Assembly (NCBI RefSeq): GCF_011045835.1
Contig: NZ_CP047349.1
Location: 3,472,001-3,536,000, forward strand
Origin: Proteus terrae subsp. cibarius
Lineage (GTDB): Bacteria; Pseudomonadota; Gammaproteobacteria; Enterobacterales; Enterobacteriaceae
Direction of reading: 5' to 3'
Length of the DNA stretch: 64,000 nt
Under the pieces are notes generated by a model. That model did not search any database and was not told the DNA's origin. It saw nothing but the letters and a program-made list of their open reading frames with translations. How positions within the stretch are numbered: position 1 is the stretch's first letter; each line of letters opens with the position of its first letter. The position numbers and the translations under genes were made by a program. Positions 36,548-47,946 of the stretch are shown here, one piece after another.

Positions 36548-37646
36548 CTGCCAGCACGACCTCCCAGCTTTCAACCCAAGTTACTGCGATTTTTTGGTCT
36601 AACGAGTGATCAACATCTGGATCATCTTCATTAAAGAACTCACTGACCATCACCACCTTGCCATTTTCCATTTCAACAACGGAATCTAGCGTCATGCCTT
36701 TATAGTTACGTTCACGAACATAACCAATTAGCCCTGGAAGGTTTTCGAGATCGTGAATTTCTTCAACACGGAGATCTTCAGGTCGAAGCAATACTTTGAG
36801 TTGCTGGTTTTGTGTCACAGGTAATGTGGTATAAATATCACATTCATGGCCTTCAACATCAGCACGGATACGCGTTTCATCAATACGATGAAGAACGCGA
36901 GCATCAAAAATATTAATTTCACCTATAAATTGCGCAACAAACAGATTTGTTGGCTCTTCATAAATTTCACGCGGAGTACCATCTTGCTCAATACGTCCTT
37001 CACGCATCACCACGATCCGGTCTGACATCGTCAGCGCCTCTTCTTGGTCATGAGTCACGAAAATAAAGGTGATCCCTAATTTACGTTGTAAGGCTTTTAA
37101 TTCATTTTGCATCTGTTTACGTAATTTGTAATCCAGTGCAGATAATGATTCATCAAGCAATAAGACCTTTGGTTTATTCACCACAGCACGCGCAATCGCG
37201 ACACGTTGTTGTTGCCCACCAGAAAGATGTGCAGGGCGACGTTGTGCGAAATCTTCAAGTTGCACCATACGCAAAGCTTCTTCAACGCGGATGTTAATCT
37301 CATCAGCAGGTGTTTTCTGCATACGAAGACCAAATGCGACGTTTTCAAAAACAGTCATATGTGGGAAAAGCGCGTAACTTTGAAAAACCGTATTTACAAA
37401 ACGTTGTTCCGCTGGAATATCCGTAATATCTTGCCCATCAAGGATAATTTGCCCATCGTCAACGTCTTCTAAACCCGCAATTAAACGCAAAACCGTCGTC
37501 TTACCACAGCCCGAGGGACCGAGGATGGTTAAAAACTCGCCATGGTTGATAGTGAGATCGAGGCGGGAAATAATTTGTTTTCCGTCGAAACCTTTACTTA
37601 AGGATTTTAATTCGACAACTGGTATCAGAGATGTTTTCTCAGTCAT
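36531..37646 (-). CDS. potA: Spermidine/putrescine ABC transporter ATPase PotA
   Basis: A 371-residue ABC ATPase. Walker [17 protein letters not shown] (near 44), signature [14 protein letters not shown] (near 142), Walker [13 protein letters not shown] (near 162) and the H-loop [14 protein letters not shown] are all intact; the C-terminal regulatory OB-like domain spans 250-371. It energises import of polyamines. It is the first gene of the operon. A GC-rich symmetric sequence lies about 70 bp upstream of its start. Confidence 0.96.
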   Translation of the reverse strand: MTEKTSLIPVVELKSLSKGFDGKQIISRLDLTINHGEFLTILGPSGCGKTTVLRLIAGLEDVDDGQIILDGQDITDIPAEQRFVNTVFQSYALFPHMTVFENVAFGLRMQKTPADEINIRVEEALRMVQLEDFAQRRPAHLSGGQQQRVAIARAVVNKPKVLLLDESLSALDYKLRKQMQNELKALQRKLGITFIFVTHDQEEALTMSDRIVVMREGRIEQDGTPREIYEEPTNLFVAQFIGEINIFDARVLHRIDETRIRADVEGHECDIYTTLPVTQNQQLKVLLRPEDLRVEEIHDLENLPGLIGYVRERNYKGMTLDSVVEMENGKVVMVSEFFNEDDPDVDHSLDQKIAVTWVESWEVVLADEENT

Positions 37647-38190
37647 TTAAGGTAATACTCTATCCCGAAGAATAATGCAGATAGAACCGCCACTGGAAAA
37701 GACTGTGTGAGCTGCCGGAGCATTATGCTCCACAGAAGCCCAAAACCAGCGACGCCGTATGTATAGTACAAGCGGAAAATGATAAACGCAGTGGCGTGAA
37801 ATTGAAAGCAAAAAGGCGCATAAACAATGAAAAACTATTCATATTTAAGTTTTTCATCATAAACTATGCTCTTTAGGGTTTATGCTAAAAATACAGTAAA
37901 ATCAAAATGCTATTAATTTATATAAATCACAAAAATCACTTAAGTTTATGATTAAATAAATTTTCTCTCAGAAGTTATCTAATCGCCTTATTTTCCTATA
38001 CAAACTTATTATCACGTTTATTTGTAACACAATTTTATAATTATTATTTACACAAAAAGTGGATTAAATTGTGCTTATTTTTAGATCCCAATCTTATTAG
38101 GATGATAAAAACTTTATATATCATATAGATGAAATTTAAATAACACCCCCTAATATTTAGGAGGTGCTAAAGGAATTAACACTATTGTAC
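37647..38190. promoter_or_regulatory. potA upstream region with a GC-rich symmetric segment
   Basis: 544 bp without a gene. Near the potA start a GC-rich island (about 37680-37800) stands out from the AT-rich surroundings. It contains GGAGCATTATGCTCC (37717-37731), a symmetric sequence with 7-base arms, framed by CTGTG and CACAG. It may be an operator or a leader RNA element for potABCD. The remaining sequence towards 38190 is AT-rich and nothing else is recognised; the hairpin CCCCCTAATATTTAGGAGG near 38145-38163 may serve as terminator for neighbouring transcripts. Confidence 0.45.
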
Positions 38191-39480
38191 TTAATGACGT
38201 TTTATTAGTTTTTTTAAATACAGAATGGCGTTATTCACATTGGGTAAAGGTCCAATTTTGCCATTTAACAGTGGAAAAGTGCCTGTTCTAATTAATAAGT
38301 CACGCATTTGTATCGGTGTTAACACACTGTTTGTATGGTCTTTATACCAAGATTGGATCACAGCGGCAGCTCCCGCAACTAAAGCACTGGCTGACGATGT
38401 ACCACTAAAATTAGCCGTATAAGTATGGTTATCATCACTTCGAAATAGATCACCATAACCCGCAGTTGCAACATCCTCTCCCCATGCTTGTACATGAATA
38501 GGTGAACCGTGTGTTGAGAAAGGTAATCGATTTAATGTATAAGGTGAGCCGGCACCAACACGTATTGAATTATTATCATGACGTTGTCGATAACTTTCAT
38601 AAACAGGTAAATCTAGATCTACCCCTCCATTACCTGCAGCCATAATCACTATGATCCCAGCATCGGTTAAAGCACGAGTTGCTTCCCAAATATGCATTTC
38701 ATAATCCGCAGGTACATAAGCCTGATGCTCACAGATTGTTTGCATTTCGTATAAAACAATATCACCAGCATGTAGTATGCGTTTACTCGCGATAATCGCA
38801 TCGATACGTCCACAAGTTAATTCAGAGATGGCATAAAACATATCTAATTTATAAGCGAGTCCAGTGATCCCTTTGCCATCATTTTTCCCCATAATTAAGC
38901 CAGCGACTGCTGTTCCATGATCTGCCTGACTAGTTTTTTCATTGAAAGGTAATAATGATGTAATGTTATCCGTTGATAAATCATGATGAGAAAGATTGAA
39001 ATCCCATTCAATATCAGCGATTTGTACTCCTTGCCCGTATGCTTCTTGTTTCCATGCTTCACAAATCCCAAGCCCTTTAATTTTATTAATATTCGCCGTT
39101 GTTTTTTCTGGCGAATTTAAATATTGCTGATATTGAGTAAAATCAGGCGTAATATTAGGAGGTTCAATAGGCTGTATAGGCACTGTTTGTACATATTCAA
39201 TGTCAGGGTGTTGTCTTAATGCTTTAATAACTTCATCTAAAGGATAATGATTATTCTCCGGTAAATTTAGATAATAATATTTATTTAGATCATTAAAGTT
39301 TATTGAAATAGAATCAATATAACTTTTTGGTGGTAATTGATGAACAGATGATGTTACCGGAACTAAGGGTATATTATTGAAAAGGGAATGATGCATTTCA
39401 TGGGAAGTAGGAAGTGACAATTTTTTATTATCACAATCAAGATTGTTTAATTTTATAAGGATCTTTCTTTTAATATTCAT
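38191..39480 (-). CDS. S8-family (subtilisin-like) serine peptidase
   Basis: The start is set at ATG 39480 (MNIKRKILIK), with GAGGAG eight bases before it; 429 residues. The catalytic triad is readable: Asp in IADIEWDFNLSHHDL near residue 157, His in DHGTAVAGLIMG near 188 and Ser in NFSGTSSASALVAGAAA near 373. The oxyanion-hole Asn lies in MAAGNGGVDL. Residues 1-130 form a region like an inhibitor/propeptide domain (YYYLNLPENNHYPLDEVIKALRQHPDIEYVQTVPI). No obvious signal peptide is seen, so the site of action is unclear. It is a single gene on the minus strand with no functional partner nearby. Confidence 0.85.
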   Translation of the reverse strand: MNIKRKILIKLNNLDCDNKKLSLPTSHEMHHSLFNNIPLVPVTSSVHQLPPKSYIDSISINFNDLNKYYYLNLPENNHYPLDEVIKALRQHPDIEYVQTVPIQPIEPPNITPDFTQYQQYLNSPEKTTANINKIKGLGICEAWKQEAYGQGVQIADIEWDFNLSHHDLSTDNITSLLPFNEKTSQADHGTAVAGLIMGKNDGKGITGLAYKLDMFYAISELTCGRIDAIIASKRILHAGDIVLYEMQTICEHQAYVPADYEMHIWEATRALTDAGIIVIMAAGNGGVDLDLPVYESYRQRHDNNSIRVGAGSPYTLNRLPFSTHGSPIHVQAWGEDVATAGYGDLFRSDDNHTYTANFSGTSSASALVAGAAAVIQSWYKDHTNSVLTPIQMRDLLIRTGTFPLLNGKIGPLPNVNNAILYLKKLIKRH

Positions 39481-39640
39481 AATCAATGCTCCTCTTTTTA
39501 TTTTTTTGCTTTATAGCGTAAAATATTGAGCAGTGACTATTTCCATTTTTAATAGAGATAATATAAATAGGTTATTTTTAAAAAAATTAATATTAAATCT
39601 ATATTATAAAAATAGACTTAATATTAATTGAGTGATGTTT

Positions 39641-40237
<597 letters not shown>

Positions 40238-40320
40238 CTATTTTATAGTTTATTATCACTTATCTTCAGCTTTATAAAATCATCCTAGCATCAGATCCAG
40301 CATGTGTAAGCTATCCTCTA

Positions 40321-40329
40321 TGCTATAAT
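40321..40329 (+). promoter_or_regulatory. Extended -10 promoter element for dusA
   Basis: TGCTATAAT is a full extended -10 element (TGNTATAAT) about 70 bp before the dusA start. No good -35 hexamer is visible at the matching distance, which is usual for extended -10 promoters. Confidence 0.55.
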
Positions 40330-40397
40330 GCGCGCTCATTTTATCTCCTTAACAATTTAGAGATAATCACCGCCTAAATAGACGAAAGAATTACAAC

Positions 40398-41432
40398 ATG
40401 TTAGAAAATATAGAACTTAATAAATCAACAGAAAATCATGATGTTAATAGCAATTCAAAAGAATATAGTTTGAACCGCTTCTCTGTTGCGCCGATGCTAG
40501 ACTGGACTGATCGTCATTGTCGTTATTTCTTTCGTCAATTAAGTAAAAATACGTTGCTTTATACTGAAATGGTCACAACAGGTGCCATTATTCACGGTAA
40601 AGGTGACTATCTAAAATACAGTGAAGAAGAACACCCAGTTTCTTTACAGTTAGGTGGAAGCGATCCCCAAGCTTTGGCGCAATGTGCAAAATTGGCACAA
40701 GAGCGTGGCTATGATGAAATTAATTTAAATGTGGGTTGTCCTTCAGATCGCGTACAAAATGGGCGCTTTGGTGCTTGTTTAATGGGAGATGCGCAACTCG
40801 TCGCTGATTGTGTGAAAGCGATGCGCGATGTCGTTGATATTCCTGTCACAGTAAAAACACGTATTGGTATTGATGATCAAGATAGCTATGAATTTCTATG
40901 TGATTTTATTGATACGGTTAGCCGTGATAATAACTGTGATACCTTTATTATTCATGCACGTAAAGCATGGCTATCAGGTTTAAGTCCAAAAGAGAATCGT
41001 GAGGTTCCACCTTTAGATTATCCTCGTGTTTATCAGTTAAAGCGTGATTTCTCGCATCTCACTATGGCGATTAATGGTGGTATTAAGTCACTAGAAGAAG
41101 CGAAGGAACATTTAAAATATATGGATGGTGTTATGGTTGGTCGTGAAGCTTATCAAAACCCATCTATTCTAGCGCATGTTGATCATGAGCTTTTTGATAA
41201 TCAGTTGCCTATTGCTGATGCCGTCGCGGCAGTAAGAGCAATGTATCCTTATATTGAAAAAGAGCTTTCACAAGGCACTTATTTAGGTCATGTAACTCGT
41301 CATATGTTGGGAATTTTCCAAGGTATTCCAGGTGCTAGACAATGGCGTCGTCATTTAAGTGAAAATGCCCATAAACAAGGTGCTGATTTATCTGTTTTAG
41401 AAAATGCTCTTAAATTTGTCACTGAAAAATAA
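40398..41432 (+). CDS. dusA: tRNA-dihydrouridine(20/20a) synthase DusA
   Basis: A 344-residue FMN-dependent enzyme that reduces uridine in the tRNA D-loop. It has [22 protein letters not shown] at residues 27-48, the catalytic cysteine in [19 protein letters not shown] (near 112-130), and the FMN-phosphate segment [33 protein letters not shown]. About 25 residues precede the conserved domain, slightly more than in E. coli; the sequence there is polar and Asn-rich. It is followed by a terminator. Confidence 0.95.
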   Translation: MLENIELNKSTENHDVNSNSKEYSLNRFSVAPMLDWTDRHCRYFFRQLSKNTLLYTEMVTTGAIIHGKGDYLKYSEEEHPVSLQLGGSDPQALAQCAKLAQERGYDEINLNVGCPSDRVQNGRFGACLMGDAQLVADCVKAMRDVVDIPVTVKTRIGIDDQDSYEFLCDFIDTVSRDNNCDTFIIHARKAWLSGLSPKENREVPPLDYPRVYQLKRDFSHLTMAINGGIKSLEEAKEHLKYMDGVMVGREAYQNPSILAHVDHELFDNQLPIADAVAAVRAMYPYIEKELSQGTYLGHVTRHMLGIFQGIPGARQWRRHLSENAHKQGADLSVLENALKFVTEK

Positions 41433-41448
41433 TTGAAGAATAAGTATT

Positions 41449-41482
41449 TAAAACCTGTCTACTTTATTTCAAACAGGTTTTA
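41449..41482. terminator. Bidirectional terminator between dusA and qor
   Basis: TAAAACCTGT and ACAGGTTTTA form a 10-base stem around a 14-base loop, flanked by A/T-rich sequence. It separates the convergent dusA and quinone oxidoreductase genes. Confidence 0.85.
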
Positions 41483-41499
41483 AATCTTACAAATAATAA

Positions 41500-42483
41500 T
41501 TAAGGAATAAGTAAGCTTGATCCTTGGGATTGTCTACTTTCAAGATAACGGTGTGCATCTTTCGCATCTGCTAAAGCAAATTTCTGATTATCAGGTACAC
41601 TTACATTAATTTTACCGCTACCAATTAATGCAAATAACGCTTCACTTGCAGCATCTAGCTCTTCACGCGTTGTGATATAACCTGAAATAGATGGGCGCGT
41701 GACATACAAAGAACCTTTTTTATTGAGGATACCTAAATCAACGCCAGTTACTGCACCTGATGCGTTACCAAAACTCACCATTAAGCCACGACGTTGTAAA
41801 CAGTCTAATGAATCTAACCAAGTTGCTTTACCAACAGAGTCATAAACAACGGGTACTTTTTGGTTATTAGTCAACGCCAAGACACGTTCTACAATAGACT
41901 CAGTCTGGTAATTAATGACTTCCCATGCACCTGCCGCTTTTGCTTTGGCGACCTTTTGATCACTGCCTGCTGTACCAATCATTTTTGCACCAATAGCTTT
42001 CGCCCACTGGCTTGCAATTAAACCAACACCACCAGCCGCTGCGTGGAATAAGAAGGTTTCACCGGCTTGTAGTTTATAGGTTTCATTGAAAAGATAATAA
42101 ACCGTTAATCCTTTTAAAAAAGAGGCTGCGGCTTGTTCAAAAGAGATGTTATCAGGCAGGCGTGCTACTTTATTTTCTGGTACATTATGCGTATCACTAT
42201 AAGCCCCTAACGAAGACTGCGCATATACAACTCTATCCCCTTCTTTTAGTGAAGTTACTTTAGCGCCTGTTTTGATAATAATGCCCGCAGCTTCAGTGCC
42301 TAATCCACTAGGAAAGTGGCTTACAGGATATAACCCACTACGTACATAAGTATCAATATAGTTAATACCAATTGCCTTATTGGCAACCTGAACTTCGTGT
42401 TCACCAAGAGGAGCAGGTGTAAATGTTGCTAGCTCAAGAACATCAGCAGTGCCATGAGTCGCAAATTGAATACGTTTAGCCAT
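41500..42483 (-). CDS. qorA: NADPH quinone oxidoreductase (QorA-type)
   Basis: The start is set at ATG 42483 (MAKRIQFATHG) after the ribosome binding site AAAGGAGATAGTA; 327 residues as in E. coli Qor. It belongs to the zinc-less medium-chain dehydrogenase family: the NADPH motif LFHAAAGGVGLIASQWAKAIG lies near 145-165 and VVYDSVGKATW near 215. The reaction is one-electron reduction of quinones with NADPH. dnaB is divergent at about 150 bp, the arrangement of E. coli qor-dnaB. Confidence 0.94.
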   Translation of the reverse strand: MAKRIQFATHGTADVLELATFTPAPLGEHEVQVANKAIGINYIDTYVRSGLYPVSHFPSGLGTEAAGIIIKTGAKVTSLKEGDRVVYAQSSLGAYSDTHNVPENKVARLPDNISFEQAAASFLKGLTVYYLFNETYKLQAGETFLFHAAAGGVGLIASQWAKAIGAKMIGTAGSDQKVAKAKAAGAWEVINYQTESIVERVLALTNNQKVPVVYDSVGKATWLDSLDCLQRRGLMVSFGNASGAVTGVDLGILNKKGSLYVTRPSISGYITTREELDAASEALFALIGSGKINVSVPDNQKFALADAKDAHRYLESRQSQGSSLLIP

Positions 42484-42636
42484 TACTATCTCCTTTATAG
42501 GATAAGAGGTTAAATAAGCGAGCACAAAAAACCTTTAGAGATAATGACAAAGGATAGCTATTTCTACAAGGCACAGATAATTGGGTTAGCGTATACTAGA
42601 GCGTACTGACACTTTTTCGATTTTTATGCAGGATTT

Positions 42637-44046
42637 ATGGCCAGAAATAAGACCACTGACAAGCTGATGTCTGATATCAAAGACCGACAAATGGAGGGAT
42701 TAAAACTACCTCCCCATTCGCTGGAAGCAGAGCAGTCCGTGTTAGGCGGTCTGATGATAGATAATGAACGTTGGGATAATGTTTCTGAGCGAGTCACCGC
42801 AGAAGACTTTTATAGCCGCCCTCATCGTACTATTTTCTCGCAAATGCAACGCTTGCTGGAACTAGGTAAACCTATCGATCTTATTACGCTATCAGAAGCA
42901 TTAGAACAAAATGCTGAACTAGACAGCGTGGGGGGTTTTGCTTACTTAGCAGAGCTTTCAAAAAATACGCCAAGTGCGGCGAACATTAACGCTTATGCGG
43001 ATATCGTCCGAGAACGTGCGGTTGTTCGCGATATGATAAAAGTTGCCAATGAAATTGCAGATGCAGGTTTTGATCCTCAGGGACGCACTAGTGAAGATCT
43101 ACTCGACTTTGCCGAATCTAGAGTATTCCAAATCGCTGAAACTCGAGCCAATAAAGACGAAGGCCCTAAAGCAATAGAGGCTATTTTAGAAGAAACTGTT
43201 GAAAAAATAGAACAGCTCTATCAAAAACCTCATGATGGTGTCACTGGGGTTTCGAGTGGTTATCAAGATCTTGATAAAAAAACCGCAGGATTACAAAAGT
43301 CAGATTTAATTATTGTCGCAGCACGTCCTTCTATGGGTAAAACCACATTTGCCATGAACTTATGTGAAAATGCGGCAATGACCGAAGAAAAACCTGTACT
43401 TATCTTCAGCTTAGAGATGCCCGGTAACCAAATCATGATGCGTATGTTGGCATCATTATCTCGTGTCGATCAGACAAGAATTCGTACAGGCCAGCTTGAT
43501 GATGAGGATTGGGCTCGTATTTCAAGCACCATGGGTATTTTGCTTGAAAAACGCAATATGTATATCGATGACTCATCAGGTTTAACCCCAACAGAAGTAC
43601 GCTCTCGTGCTCGTCGAATTTATCGTGAACATGGCGGTTTAAGCCTTATCATGATTGACTACTTGCAGCTAATGAGAGTACCTTCATTATCTGAAAACAG
43701 AACACTAGAAATTGCTGAAATTTCTCGTTCGTTAAAAGCATTAGCTAAAGAACTACAAGTTCCCGTGGTTGCACTATCACAGTTAAACCGTAGTTTGGAA
43801 CAACGTGCTGATAAACGCCCTGTTAACTCCGACTTACGTGAATCAGGCTCTATTGAGCAAGATGCTGACCTTATCATGTTTATTTATCGTGACGAGGTTT
43901 ACCACGAAAGTAGCGATTTAAAAGGTGTTGCAGAAATCATCATCGGTAAACAACGTAACGGCCCAATTGGTACAGTAAGGCTTACCTTTAACGGCCAATG
44001 GTCACGCTTTGATAACTATGCTGGCCCTGCTTACGACGATGAATAA
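42637..44046 (+). CDS. dnaB: Replicative DNA helicase DnaB
   Basis: A 469-residue hexameric helicase. The N-terminal domain (LPPHSLEAEQSVLGGLMIDNERW) is followed by a linker helix and a RecA-like C-terminal domain with Walker A AARPSMGKTTFAMNLCENAA near residue 230, Walker B LIMIDYLQLM near 340 and the arginine-finger region near 440. Length matches E. coli (471). No intein or insertion is seen. The gene order qor, dnaB, alr, tyrB, (cluster), uvrA, ssb is close to the enterobacterial arrangement. Confidence 0.98.
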   Translation: MARNKTTDKLMSDIKDRQMEGLKLPPHSLEAEQSVLGGLMIDNERWDNVSERVTAEDFYSRPHRTIFSQMQRLLELGKPIDLITLSEALEQNAELDSVGGFAYLAELSKNTPSAANINAYADIVRERAVVRDMIKVANEIADAGFDPQGRTSEDLLDFAESRVFQIAETRANKDEGPKAIEAILEETVEKIEQLYQKPHDGVTGVSSGYQDLDKKTAGLQKSDLIIVAARPSMGKTTFAMNLCENAAMTEEKPVLIFSLEMPGNQIMMRMLASLSRVDQTRIRTGQLDDEDWARISSTMGILLEKRNMYIDDSSGLTPTEVRSRARRIYREHGGLSLIMIDYLQLMRVPSLSENRTLEIAEISRSLKALAKELQVPVVALSQLNRSLEQRADKRPVNSDLRESGSIEQDADLIMFIYRDEVYHESSDLKGVAEIIIGKQRNGPIGTVRLTFNGQWSRFDNYAGPAYDDE

Positions 44047-44086
44047 TCACTAACCTTGACTTAATTAAAGGAAGTATTGGAATAAT

Positions 44087-45178
44087 ATGAAAGCGGCAAC
44101 CGCAGTGATAGATCGCCGCGCTCTGCGTCACAATTTTCAGCATGTGAGAGACTATGCCCCACATAGCCACCTGATAGCTGTCGTGAAAGCAAACGCTTAT
44201 GGTCATGGGTTATTAGAAACAGCATATACCTTAATGGATAATGCTGATTGTTTTGGTGTTGCACGTATTGGTGAAGCATTAACCTTACGAAGTGGGGGTG
44301 TTGTAAAACCCATTCTCCTGTTAGAAGGTTTTTTTGATGTCGTTGACCTACCTATTTTAGTTGTTAACCACATTGAAACCGTTGTTCATAGCCAAGAACA
44401 ATTAGAAGCATTAGAACAAGCTGACTTAGATGAACCCGTCAAAGTATGGATGAAAATCGATACGGGTATGCACCGTTTAGGGATACGTCCTGAGGACGCA
44501 CAAGCCTTCTATTTACGGCTTTCCGCCTGCAAAAATGTACAACAACCTGTCAATATTGTGAGCCATTTTAGTCGTGCTGATGAACCCGATGTTCCTGAGG
44601 CGACACAAAAACAAATCTCGCTATTTCAAGATTTTATTCAAGATAAAGCCGGTGATAAATCTATCGCAGCTTCTGCTGGTATTTTATTTTGGCCTCAAGT
44701 CCATTATCAGTGGGTTCGCCCCGGTATTATCACTTATGGTATCTCTCCTACTGGTGATGAAAGAACGGGCAAAGACTTTGGCTTAACCCCTGCAATGACG
44801 CTAAAAACAAGCCTGATTGCTGTTCGTAAACATAAAGCTGGTGAGCCTGTTGGTTATGGTGGCACATGGGTAAGTGAAAAAGACACTTATCTTGGTGTGA
44901 TCGCAATTGGCTACGGCGATGGCTATCCCCGCAGCGCACCTTCAGGTACTCCTGTGTGGATAAATGGTCGAAAAGTGCCTATTGTTGGTCGCGTTTCGAT
45001 GGATATGATCAGCGTCGATTTGGGGACTGAACTGATTGATAGTGTTGGTGATGAAGCTATTTTATGGGGAGATGTGTTGCCGGTAGAAGAAATTGCCAAA
45101 TATAGTGGTATTAGCGCCTATGAGTTGATTACCAAATTAACCTCGCGCGTCATCATGGAATACCTAGACGAACAATAA
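44087..45178 (+). CDS. alr: Alanine racemase
   Basis: A 363-residue PLP enzyme that makes D-alanine for peptidoglycan. PLP lysine lies in [17 protein letters not shown] near residue 34; the catalytic tyrosine lies in the C-terminal domain ([22 protein letters not shown] near 275). The gene starts 40 bp after dnaB with AAAGGAAG as ribosome binding site and is followed at 53 bp by tyrB, as in E. coli. Confidence 0.97.
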   Translation: MKAATAVIDRRALRHNFQHVRDYAPHSHLIAVVKANAYGHGLLETAYTLMDNADCFGVARIGEALTLRSGGVVKPILLLEGFFDVVDLPILVVNHIETVVHSQEQLEALEQADLDEPVKVWMKIDTGMHRLGIRPEDAQAFYLRLSACKNVQQPVNIVSHFSRADEPDVPEATQKQISLFQDFIQDKAGDKSIAASAGILFWPQVHYQWVRPGIITYGISPTGDERTGKDFGLTPAMTLKTSLIAVRKHKAGEPVGYGGTWVSEKDTYLGVIAIGYGDGYPRSAPSGTPVWINGRKVPIVGRVSMDMISVDLGTELIDSVGDEAILWGDVLPVEEIAKYSGISAYELITKLTSRVIMEYLDEQ

Positions 45179-45231
45179 TACACACGATATTGTATCCCTA
45201 TGACACACTAAAAGTGATTGGAGAAGAAGCC

Positions 45232-46428
45232 GTGTTTCAACAGGTTGAAGCGTTTCCGGGAGATCCGATTCTCTCATTGATGGATGTTTATAACAAAGAC
45301 CCACGTCAGGATAAAATTAATTTAAGCATTGGTCTTTATTATGACGAAGAAGGCAAGACCCCTATTTTAGGAACAGTTTCAGTTGCACGTCAGCAACTCA
45401 ATGCCATGACACCCACCGCAACACTTTATTTACCAATGGAAGGGCTGGCGCCTTATCGTAGCGAAATTCAAGATCTCCTTTTCGGTGCAGATAATCCTCT
45501 AATTGCAGAAAAGAAAATTGCCACGATCCAAACATTAGGTGGATCAGGCGCATTAAAAGTGGGTGCTGATTTTCTGCATCGTTATTTCCCTGGTTCAGAA
45601 GTGTGGATAAGTGATCCAACTTGGGATAATCATGGTTCTATTTTTGCAGGCTCAGGCTTCAAAGTGAATCACTACCCTTACTTTGATCCTGAAACCAAAG
45701 GCGTAAAATTTGAAGCTCTGTTAGATTGCTTTAAAAAACTGCCTGAAAAAAGCATTGTATTGATGCACCCTTGCTGCCATAACCCAACAGGTTCCGATCT
45801 AACTAAAGATCAATGGGATCAAGTCACTGAAGTATTGAAAGCTCGCCAAGCCATCCCATTCTTAGATATTGCTTATCAAGGCTTTGCCGAAAACTTAGAT
45901 GACGACGCTTATGCTATTCGCACTATGGCAAAAGCAGGATTACCGATACTTATCAGTAACTCTTTTTCAAAAATATTTGGGATCTACGGTGAACGCGCGG
46001 GCGGATTATCCATTGTTTGTGATAATGCCACTGAATGCGAACACGTATTAGGTCAGCTAAAAGCGGGTGTACGCCGTATCTATTCAAGCCCTGCAAACTA
46101 TGGCGCGCAAATTGTTAATAAAGTGCTATCAGACCAAGTTTTAACTGCACAATGGCAAAAAGAAGTCGCGCATATGCGTGACCGTATTAAAGAAATGCGC
46201 GTGACTTTAGTCGAAGCTTTAAAAGTTGCTCTGCCTGAAAAGAATTTTGATCATCTATTAACTCAACGCGGTATGTTTAGCTATACCGGCTTTACACAAG
46301 CACAAGTTGATAGATTACGTGACGAATTTGGCATTTATCTTGTCGGTACGGGTCGTGTTTGTATGGCAGGTGTTAATACAGGTAATGTTCAGCGCATTGC
46401 CCAAGCCTTTGCTGCTGTGAGTATCTAA
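45232..46428 (+). CDS. tyrB: Aromatic-amino-acid aminotransferase TyrB
   Basis: The start is set at GTG 45232 ([20 protein letters not shown]), which agrees with the N-terminus of E. coli TyrB and follows GGAGAAGAAGCC; 398 residues. Upstream in-frame TTG starts give a tail not found in the family. PLP lysine is in [20 protein letters not shown] near residue 247, and [19 protein letters not shown] is typical of class I aminotransferases. It catalyses the last step of phenylalanine and tyrosine synthesis. Confidence 0.95.
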   Translation: MFQQVEAFPGDPILSLMDVYNKDPRQDKINLSIGLYYDEEGKTPILGTVSVARQQLNAMTPTATLYLPMEGLAPYRSEIQDLLFGADNPLIAEKKIATIQTLGGSGALKVGADFLHRYFPGSEVWISDPTWDNHGSIFAGSGFKVNHYPYFDPETKGVKFEALLDCFKKLPEKSIVLMHPCCHNPTGSDLTKDQWDQVTEVLKARQAIPFLDIAYQGFAENLDDDAYAIRTMAKAGLPILISNSFSKIFGIYGERAGGLSIVCDNATECEHVLGQLKAGVRRIYSSPANYGAQIVNKVLSDQVLTAQWQKEVAHMRDRIKEMRVTLVEALKVALPEKNFDHLLTQRGMFSYTGFTQAQVDRLRDEFGIYLVGTGRVCMAGVNTGNVQRIAQAFAAVSI

Positions 46429-46454
46429 GTCAATCAACGTGATTTCATGATAAA

Positions 46455-46486
46455 AAATACCTGCCTATTCTCATAAGCAGGTATTT
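46455..46486. terminator. Terminator between tyrB and cyuA
   Basis: AAATACCTGC and GCAGGTATTT pair as a 10-base stem with a 12-base loop, followed by CTTTTT on the plus strand and preceded by A-rich sequence, so it can end both convergent transcripts. Confidence 0.9.
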
Positions 46487-46532
46487 CTTTTTACTGCATC
46501 ACAACATCACTGTCGCTTTAGATTTTCGCCTT

Positions 46533-47882
46533 TTATATATTGACAGCTTGCTTCTTTTCCCCAGCATTACGACGCGCTTTTTCTTCCATAATCTCAATGA
46601 TTTGAATATCCGTATGTTGCATTGCACGACTGGCTAATGCACAGAGATTCGCTATTGAGCTATCGACATCGTCACTGACAATACCATCAGTACCCGCAAC
46701 ACTTTGATTTTGCATCGCCATTAATACGGCTTTATAAGCACTCGCTGCACTACTTGATACTTTCATTGCACAGCTATTCGATGCGCCATCACAGATAATG
46801 CCACTGATATCACCAATCATACTGTTGATAGACATACTGACAGTGGTGAAATCTTTTGTGAGTAACCATGCCATTCCTGCAGCTGCTCCCATTGAAGCGG
46901 TTGTTGCAGCACAAAGGGCGGAAAGAGGTGGAAAATGGCTATGAACATAAATTGCCATTAAGTGAGATAAAACCAACGCACGCAGTAAAGTTTCATCATC
47001 TGCTTTGATAAATTCAGCAACAACCATCACAGGCAATGTTGCAGCAATTCCCTGATTGCCTGAGCCTGAATTACTCATTGCCGGTAATACCGCTCCACCC
47101 ATGCGAGCATCGGATGCAGCGGATGCTCTGATCATGATTTCATTAAGTAAGTCTTTACCTAACAAACCTTTCTCTTGTTGCAGAATTAAGGTACGACCAA
47201 TGGCTAATCCATAGGTGTTTTGTAGCCCCTCTTCCGATAAAGCGCCATTTAAACGAGCGGCATTGAGCATAAACTCAATTTCACTCACTGGCACATTAAG
47301 TGCAAAGTTATAGATATCTTCAGCACAAACATCAGTAAAAGGTTTTTCATCAGTACATTCACAATTATTGGTAAGCGCTGATTTATCTTCCTCAAAAACA
47401 ACGTTACCGTTACATTCACAGCGAACAACATGTGTATGCTCTCTTGCGATACTGACGATGGCATAACCAGATTGGCTATACACTTTCGCTTCAGAGTAAA
47501 GAACATCCTCACAAGGTGCTTTTACACCCACGGTGACTTTACCTTCAGCGACCAGTGTCTTAGCTTGAGCAACTGCATCAGCGGATGCTTTTAACAAGAC
47601 CTCCAGCCCTGCATCAGGATCTCCTCCTGTTGCACCTAATGCTACTGCAATAGGTAGCCCAGCCATTCCCGTTCCCGGCACTGTTACGCCCATTCCGTTT
47701 TTCATCAAGTTTGGTGAAACCCAAGCTTCGATACGAACAACAGGCTCGCCTAAAAGTGCGGTTGCTTTCGCTGCTGCCAATGCTAATGAAATTGGCTCAG
47801 TACAACCGACTGCGGGCTTAACACCTTCACGTAACTGGCGAACAAACTGTGACCATAAATGAGAATTTTTGTTCTGGCTCAT
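46533..47882 (-). CDS. cyuA: L-cysteine desulfidase CyuA (YhaM/UPF0597 family)
   Basis: A 449-residue iron-sulfur protein of the L-serine dehydratase alpha-like family. The conserved segment [21 protein letters not shown] near residue 20 and the Gly/Ser-rich [18 protein letters not shown] near 275, with Cys residues ([21 protein letters not shown]), fit UPF0597/CyuA, which degrades cysteine to pyruvate, ammonia and sulfide. It follows a HAAAP-type permease at 64 bp, the arrangement of cyuPA (yhaOM) in E. coli. Its anaerobic cysteine catabolism could feed sulfide to MetY. Confidence 0.9.
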   Translation of the reverse strand: MSQNKNSHLWSQFVRQLREGVKPAVGCTEPISLALAAAKATALLGEPVVRIEAWVSPNLMKNGMGVTVPGTGMAGLPIAVALGATGGDPDAGLEVLLKASADAVAQAKTLVAEGKVTVGVKAPCEDVLYSEAKVYSQSGYAIVSIAREHTHVVRCECNGNVVFEEDKSALTNNCECTDEKPFTDVCAEDIYNFALNVPVSEIEFMLNAARLNGALSEEGLQNTYGLAIGRTLILQQEKGLLGKDLLNEIMIRASAASDARMGGAVLPAMSNSGSGNQGIAATLPVMVVAEFIKADDETLLRALVLSHLMAIYVHSHFPPLSALCAATTASMGAAAGMAWLLTKDFTTVSMSINSMIGDISGIICDGASNSCAMKVSSSAASAYKAVLMAMQNQSVAGTDGIVSDDVDSSIANLCALASRAMQHTDIQIIEIMEEKARRNAGEKKQAVNI

Positions 47883-47946
47883 AATCTAACACCTTGGATT
47901 AATTTAGTTTTTAAAAACAACTCCTAACTAGAACCGAAGTTGGCGA

